In this document: positions 7,611 through 11,093 of the stretch, piece after piece
How the letters are laid out: each line of letters begins with the position of its first letter
How positions within the stretch are numbered: the stretch's first letter is position 1
Source of the DNA: DASPXY01 sp038227745
Lineage (GTDB): Bacteria; Planctomycetota; Planctomycetia; Gemmatales; Gemmataceae
Direction: 5' to 3'
NCBI GenBank assembly: GCA_038227745.1
Contig: JBBRPS010000314.1
Coordinates: 1-11,093, forward strand
Length of the DNA: 11,093 nt
Program-made: the position numbers and the translations under genes
The notes under the pieces: generated by a model
The model's database searches: none
What the model was told of the DNA's origin: nothing
The model's input: the letters and a program-made list of their open reading frames with translations, nothing else

Positions 7611-7613
7611 CTA
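7611..7613 (-). other. In-frame amber (TAG) splitting the tricorn gene
   Basis: Codon 446 of the frame that starts at 8948 is TAG. Translation reads VDRA, stop, then AWEIRSYSWSPDSKWVAY and onward without a frame change, joining the N- and C-terminal open frames in register. A single substitution from GAG, CAG, AAG or a similar codon would explain it. TAG is also the natural stop of the DUF1080 and HECGH genes in this window, so a reassigned amber codon is unlikely. Confidence 0.9.
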
Positions 7614-8948
7614 CGCCCGATCGACGCGCGTGACCTTCTTCGTCGCCACGTCCACGTACTGCAGCCGCAGTTTCTTGTCGGCCCACAGGATCTTCTTGCC
7701 GTCGGGCGACCATTCGAGAGCGTACTTGTAGGTGTCGCCGTCGCCCGTGAGTTGCCGCGACTTGCCGCCTTCCTGGGGCATCACGTGGATCTCGTCCTCG
7801 CCGCTGGCGTCGGAGATGAACGCGATCCACTTGCCGTCCGGCGACCACTTGGGATTGCGCTCGTGGACGCCGGAGCTGGCCGTCAGCCTGCGCGTCGGAC
7901 CGTCTTTCGCGGGCACGGTGAAGAGGTCGCCGCGGGCGCTGAACAGCGCCCGCTTGCCGTCGGGCGCGATCTCGTAGCTGCGGATCTCCTTGCTCACGTC
8001 GCGCAGGCCGCCGCGGGCGCCGGCGTGGTCCTCCAGGATGCGCACCGGCACCTTCACCGCGCGCTGCGCCGCCAGGTCGAAGCGGTAGACGTAACCGCCG
8101 TTCTCGAAGACGATCGCCCGGTCGCCCAGCGACGGGAAACGCACGTCGTAGTCCTTGAAGTGCGTGAGCTGCCTCGTCTCCTTCGTGTCCAGGTCGAGGC
8201 TGAAGAGGTTGAAGCGTTTGTTCTCGTCGCGGTCGGAGAGGAAATAGATCTTGTTGCCGGCCCACATCGGGATGATGTCCGAGGCGTCGTTGTTGGTGAC
8301 GTTCTCGGTCTTCTTCGTGTCGAAGTCGTAGATCCAGACGTCGTCGGCCATGCCGCCGCGGTAGCGCTTCCAGGTGCGGAACTCGCGGAAGACCCGGTTA
8401 TAGGCGAGCTTCTTGCCGTCGGGCGAGTACGAGCAAAAGCCGCCGCGCGGCAGCGGCAGTTGCTTCGGCAGACCGCCCTCGACCGGCACGAGGTAGAGCT
8501 GGCCGATGAAGTCGTTCGGCTCGCGCATGCGCGAGCGGAAGACGATGTGCCTGCCGTCGGGCGTCCAGCCCATGACGATGTTGTTCGGCCCCATGCGGTC
8601 GGAGACGTCGTCGCGGCCGAGCGTGGCGGTGAAGGTGAGGCGCTTCGGCACGCCGCCCTCGGCGGGCATGACGTAGACCTCGGTATTGCCGTCGTACTGG
8701 CCGGTGAAGGCGAGGCGCTTGCCGTCGGGCGAGAAGCGGGCGAACATCTCGAAGCCGACGTGGCCGGTCAGCTTGCGGGCGACGCCACCGGTGGCCGGCA
8801 CCGTGTAGAGGTTGCCGGCATAGGTGAAGACGACCTGGTCGCCGTGCGTTGCCGGGAAGCGCAGCAGGCGCGCCTCGCCGTTGGGGGCCTGGGCGGGCGC
8901 CGCGGACGGCAGCAGAAACAGGGCGAACAGAACGACGTACTTGTGCAT
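7611..8948 (-). CDS. Tricorn-type peptidase, N-terminal propeller part (ends at internal amber)
   Basis: This 445-residue frame is the front of a tricorn protease homologue of about 1098 codons. It opens with a signal peptide (MHKYVVLFALFLLPSAAPAQ, likely cut near residue 20), so the mature protein would be exported. The rest is beta-propeller sequence with TolB/WD40-like strands repeated about every 45 residues: FARFSPDGKRLAFTG, MGWTPDGRHIVFRS, CSYSPDGKKLAYNR, PKWSPDGKWIAFIS, LEWSPDGKKILWAD. In the family these make the six-bladed propeller and the front of the second one, which guide peptides to the active site. On its own this piece has no catalytic residues. The start is the ATG at 8946-8948, with GAGG 5 nt upstream. 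It ends prematurely at the TAG, and all catalytic domains lie in the same frame beyond it. The gene is either recently inactivated, mis-sequenced at one base, or read through. Confidence 0.9.
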   Translation of the reverse strand: MHKYVVLFALFLLPSAAPAQAPNGEARLLRFPATHGDQVVFTYAGNLYTVPATGGVARKLTGHVGFEMFARFSPDGKRLAFTGQYDGNTEVYVMPAEGGVPKRLTFTATLGRDDVSDRMGPNNIVMGWTPDGRHIVFRSRMREPNDFIGQLYLVPVEGGLPKQLPLPRGGFCSYSPDGKKLAYNRVFREFRTWKRYRGGMADDVWIYDFDTKKTENVTNNDASDIIPMWAGNKIYFLSDRDENKRFNLFSLDLDTKETRQLTHFKDYDVRFPSLGDRAIVFENGGYVYRFDLAAQRAVKVPVRILEDHAGARGGLRDVSKEIRSYEIAPDGKRALFSARGDLFTVPAKDGPTRRLTASSGVHERNPKWSPDGKWIAFISDASGEDEIHVMPQEGGKSRQLTGDGDTYKYALEWSPDGKKILWADKKLRLQYVDVATKKVTRVDRA

Positions 8949-9590
8949 GAAGACCTCAGGAGGGAATGTCGGCCCGCGATCGGTGTCCGTGGTTCCGCGA
9001 GCCTCCTGTCATAAAACGACAAAAGAGGGGCGGTGCAAAGGGGGGCCGCGGCGGAAGGCCACGGAGCCGACGCTCCCGGCAGGACAGGCACCGCCTCAGT
9101 ACGGCCGGCATGGTCAGGCTCCTCTGCCGCTGGAGGGTGAACAACCGCGGCACCGACCTGCGCCGCTGGCCCCTCCCAGCAGCACAAGCCGGCGCCCGCG
9201 GCAAGTCAAAGACCCCGGGCCAGCACGCCGCCAACCGCCAGGTCGGGGGCCAAGGCCTCCGCGGTTGGCCTGGGCTGGCGGCAGAGTCGCAGTTCGGTCA
9301 GCATGGACGGGGCACAGGCCAGAGAAGTGGTGACGGGCAGGAGGAGGACGGCGCAGGCTTCTGCCCACGCGCGCGGCGGGTCGTCGCAGGCCTCGCTCGT
9401 GCCGGCAGGTCGTCGCGTGCGCCGACGCGCGGCTTGTTGCCCGCGCACACGCCCCAGCACTGAAGCCACTGGTAGGGCCCCTTGCCCGTGGCCAGGCACA
9501 GACCGGCCAGTTTGCCAGTCGGCGGCCGCACCTCCCCCGCGTCCCGCCCGGTATTGGTCCGGTACAGGTCGCCTCCTTGCCCCCGCCTCG
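8949..9590. other. Intergenic stretch with no convincing gene
   Basis: These 642 bp between the tricorn start and the CHAT stop are crossed by several short open frames on both strands, as expected in GC-rich DNA. None shows a recognisable domain, signal peptide with good start, or repeat pattern. The first about 100 bp must contain the tricorn promoter; a weak TTGCAC-17-TTTATG pair on the minus strand is the best candidate, but it matches the consensus at only three of six positions in each box. A 9-bp inverted repeat (9230-9238 with 9261-9269, GCCAACCGC/GCGGTTGGC) is the only structured element seen. It may be a decayed gene. Confidence 0.6.
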
Positions 9591-10856
9591 TTACGGGGAC
9601 CCGCGTCCCTTGCCTGCGGTACTCGGCACAGCCTCCGGGTACTGCCCCGGGCCGGAGAGGACGAAGGCGGCCCAGTGGCGCACCGGGGCCCGCGCCCCCG
9701 CCAGGCCGGCGGCGGGCCGCTCGGCCGCCTGGGCGACGCGATGGACCTTCTTGCGTAGCTCCGGGCCGCGCAGGCGGGCCAGGTCGGGGATCGCCGTCGG
9801 GTTGCGGTACAGGGCGAGCTGCGCCTGGCGGAGTGCCTGCAGCGGCGGCTGGCCTTTCTCCCAGGGCTGGTAGTAGAACAGCTGCATGAGGGCGGCGGTC
9901 GGCTCGTCGTCCACCCGCCAGAAGCTGGCGACCATGTCGCGGCAGCCGCCCAGGTGGAAGGCGCGCTGCAGCCCGAACACGCCCCCGCCGTCGGCCGCCG
10001 CCTCCCCCAGCCCCGTCTCGCACGCCGATAGCACTGCCAACCGCAGCCCGCTCAGGTCCAGCCCGGCCAGCGCCTCCGCCGTCAGGATGCCGCGGTCGGA
10101 CTCGGCCTTCTGAGCGGACCGGTTGGCCCCGGCCAGCACCAGCCCCGTCTGCGTCAGCGGGTTGCGCGCCCCCACCCCGCGCCGCTCCCGCCCGAAGCCC
10201 ATTTGGAATAGCCGGTCGTCGAGCAACTCCTTGCGGACGTCGCTCTGCGGGGCGGCGAAGAAGCCATGCGTCGCCAGGTGTGCCCAGCGGGCTTTCGGCA
10301 GCGCCTGCAGCAGCTCGGCCGTGCTCGCCCCCTGGCCGCTGAGGTGCAGCCGTTCGGGCCGGGGGTCGAGGCGGCGGGCCAGGGCCAGCACCCCGTCCGC
10401 CTCCTTGCCGGTGCCCGGCAGCTTGGGCCAGGACAGCCGCGGTCCGCCGCTCGCCGGGGCGCCCGCGGCGGGCTGGCCGGGGGGCGCGCTCGGACCCTGG
10501 GCGGGGGCGTCGTCGTAGGCGACCCCGCCCAGGGCGAGCAGGGCGCCGGGGCCCCGGTCCGCGGGCCGGTCGCGCAGGCCTTCGAGGAGGGCGTGGCCGT
10601 GGGGGACCAGGGCGAAGGCGTACCGCTCCAGCAGGACCGTGCCCTTCTGCTGGCCGGGCAGGGCGGGCCAGGGCAGGGCGCTGAGCGGCCCCTCGGGGCA
10701 CAGGTACACCGTGGCGGTGTTCGCCGCCAGGTGAGGCTCCAGCTTCTCCCACACCAGCCCCCGCAGCTGGCCCGCGGCGTCGCTGTGTAGCCCCGCCGCG
10801 ATCGCCTTGCGCCAGCGGCTTAGCCCGGATTGCGCACCTGGCTCCTTTAACGACAC
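9591..10856 (-). CDS. CHAT-domain caspase-like protease, N-terminally truncated
   Basis: A 421-residue frame that is almost entirely a CHAT domain (caspase HetF associated with TPRs; peptidase clan CD). The catalytic dyad is visible: His197 in AHLATHGFF and Cys279 in LSACETGLGE. Supporting motifs include VYLCPEGPLSALPWPALPG (50-68), YAFALVPHGHALLEGL (79-94), GGGVFGLQRAFHLGG (290-304), VASFWRVDDEPTAALM (309-324) and the closing HWAAFVLSG (394-402). In related planctomycete proteins this domain is normally preceded by hundreds of residues of TPR or other sensor repeats. Here homology-like sequence begins at about residue 12 (LSRWRKAIAAG). The only upstream in-frame start is a GTG without Shine-Dalgarno, two codons after a TAA. 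The catalytic part could be active, but the gene looks decapitated and may be a pseudogene. An insertion of low-complexity Pro/Ala/Gly lies at about 115-140. Confidence 0.82.
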   Translation of the reverse strand: MSLKEPGAQSGLSRWRKAIAAGLHSDAAGQLRGLVWEKLEPHLAANTATVYLCPEGPLSALPWPALPGQQKGTVLLERYAFALVPHGHALLEGLRDRPADRGPGALLALGGVAYDDAPAQGPSAPPGQPAAGAPASGGPRLSWPKLPGTGKEADGVLALARRLDPRPERLHLSGQGASTAELLQALPKARWAHLATHGFFAAPQSDVRKELLDDRLFQMGFGRERRGVGARNPLTQTGLVLAGANRSAQKAESDRGILTAEALAGLDLSGLRLAVLSACETGLGEAAADGGGVFGLQRAFHLGGCRDMVASFWRVDDEPTAALMQLFYYQPWEKGQPPLQALRQAQLALYRNPTAIPDLARLRGPELRKKVHRVAQAAERPAAGLAGARAPVRHWAAFVLSGPGQYPEAVPSTAGKGRGSP

Positions 10857-10870
10857 ATATTATCTTTATG
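10844..10870. other. AT-rich island at the CHAT 5' breakpoint
   Basis: About 27 bases (core CACATATTATCTTTATG) are strongly AT-rich, while DNA on both sides is extremely GC-rich. The island holds the stop codon and the GTG that bound the open CHAT frame. No TPR-like coding sequence is visible upstream. It may mark a rearrangement junction or a promoter-like patch; on the minus strand GATAAT resembles a -10 box, but no -35 is seen. Confidence 0.45.
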
Positions 10871-11007
10871 GTGGCCGCCCGGCGCCGGGGGCTGGCCGGC
10901 GCAGCTGCGGACCGCCCTGGGCGCAGCTGTTTGCCCTCTGGAACCTGCTCCCGGCGCGCACCGCCCACGCCGACGGCCTCCCGGACCGCCTGCCGCGCCC
11001 ACCTTCC

Positions 11008-11093
11008 TCATATCGCCACCACCCCGCACGGCGGCGCCACCGCCACGCCGCCCGCCAGCACCTGCCCCACGAACGCCGTCACCGCCGCTTGCA
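11008..11093 (-). CDS. Possible C-terminal end of an unidentified protein (partial)
   Basis: One minus-strand frame entering from the window edge is open for 27 codons and ends in TGA (11008-11010). Its translation is hydrophobic and protein-like (TAFVGQVLAGGVAVAP...CGVVAI). The TGA overlaps an ATG as ATGA, but the frame behind that ATG is a Gly/Arg-rich 50-codon frame with no recognisable features. It is too short to identify, and open frames this short occur by chance in GC-rich DNA. Confidence 0.2.
   Translation of the reverse strand, partial: QAAVTAFVGQVLAGGVAVAPPCGVVAI

Noticed and set aside
5514..9014. Two very long plus-strand open frames (562 and 580 codons) opposite the tricorn gene
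   Set aside because: They are antisense shadows of a GC-rich coding gene, rich in Arg/Val/Leu/His/Ala with no domain. The minus-strand frame carries clear tricorn motifs.
9298..10968. A 556-codon minus-strand frame overlapping the CHAT gene
   Set aside because: Low-complexity Arg/Pro/Gly translation over the CHAT gene. Its tail beyond the CHAT stop (with NTGRDAGEVRPPTGKLAG) looks slightly more protein-like but matches no family I know, so it is not called.

Overview
The window reads as chromosomal DNA of a planctomycete, most likely from the Gemmata group (Gemmataceae). This is inferred from gene content and the GC-rich codon use. The key genes are a Ser/Thr protein kinase carrying a membrane helix and a WD40 propeller, a secreted DUF1080 (3-keto-disaccharide hydrolase family) protein, a tricorn-type peptidase and a CHAT-domain caspase-like protease. 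No rRNA, tRNA, CRISPR array, intact transposase or phage gene is visible.

Layout. Positions 1-76 are a perfect 35-bp inverted repeat just downstream of a minus-strand secreted DUF1080 gene (105-800), which has its own sigma70-like promoter (875-903) and Shine-Dalgarno. Next, also on the minus strand, is a conserved-looking hypothetical protein with an HECGH zinc-protease-like motif (912-1502). A decayed 58-codon C-terminal piece of a second Ser/Thr kinase follows at 1683-1859. The main plus-strand gene, 2066-5464, is a 1132-residue kinase/transmembrane/WD40 protein. Its last six codons and stop lie inside a CAAATTC-like heptamer repeat, which runs into a large imperfect palindrome (5482-5622). 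That palindrome separates it from the convergent tricorn peptidase gene (5652-8948, minus). The tricorn gene is full length except for one in-frame TAG at codon 446, which splits it into 445-aa and 622-aa open frames. A 642-bp stretch with no convincing gene follows, then a CHAT protease (9591-10856, minus) that has lost everything upstream of its CHAT domain. The breakpoint lies beside a short AT-rich island. The last about 235 bp hold at most the tail of an unidentified minus-strand frame.

How it fits together. Nothing here looks like one co-transcribed pathway. The window is an accessory neighbourhood of planctomycete signalling and proteolysis genes, several of them damaged: a kinase stump, an amber-split tricorn gene and a decapitated CHAT protease. 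Palindromic repeats sit at gene ends. The strongest leads are the internal amber codon, the composite repeat that has supplied the kinase gene's 3' end, and the loss of the CHAT protein's sensor region. No clearly new multi-gene system could be demonstrated from the sequence alone.
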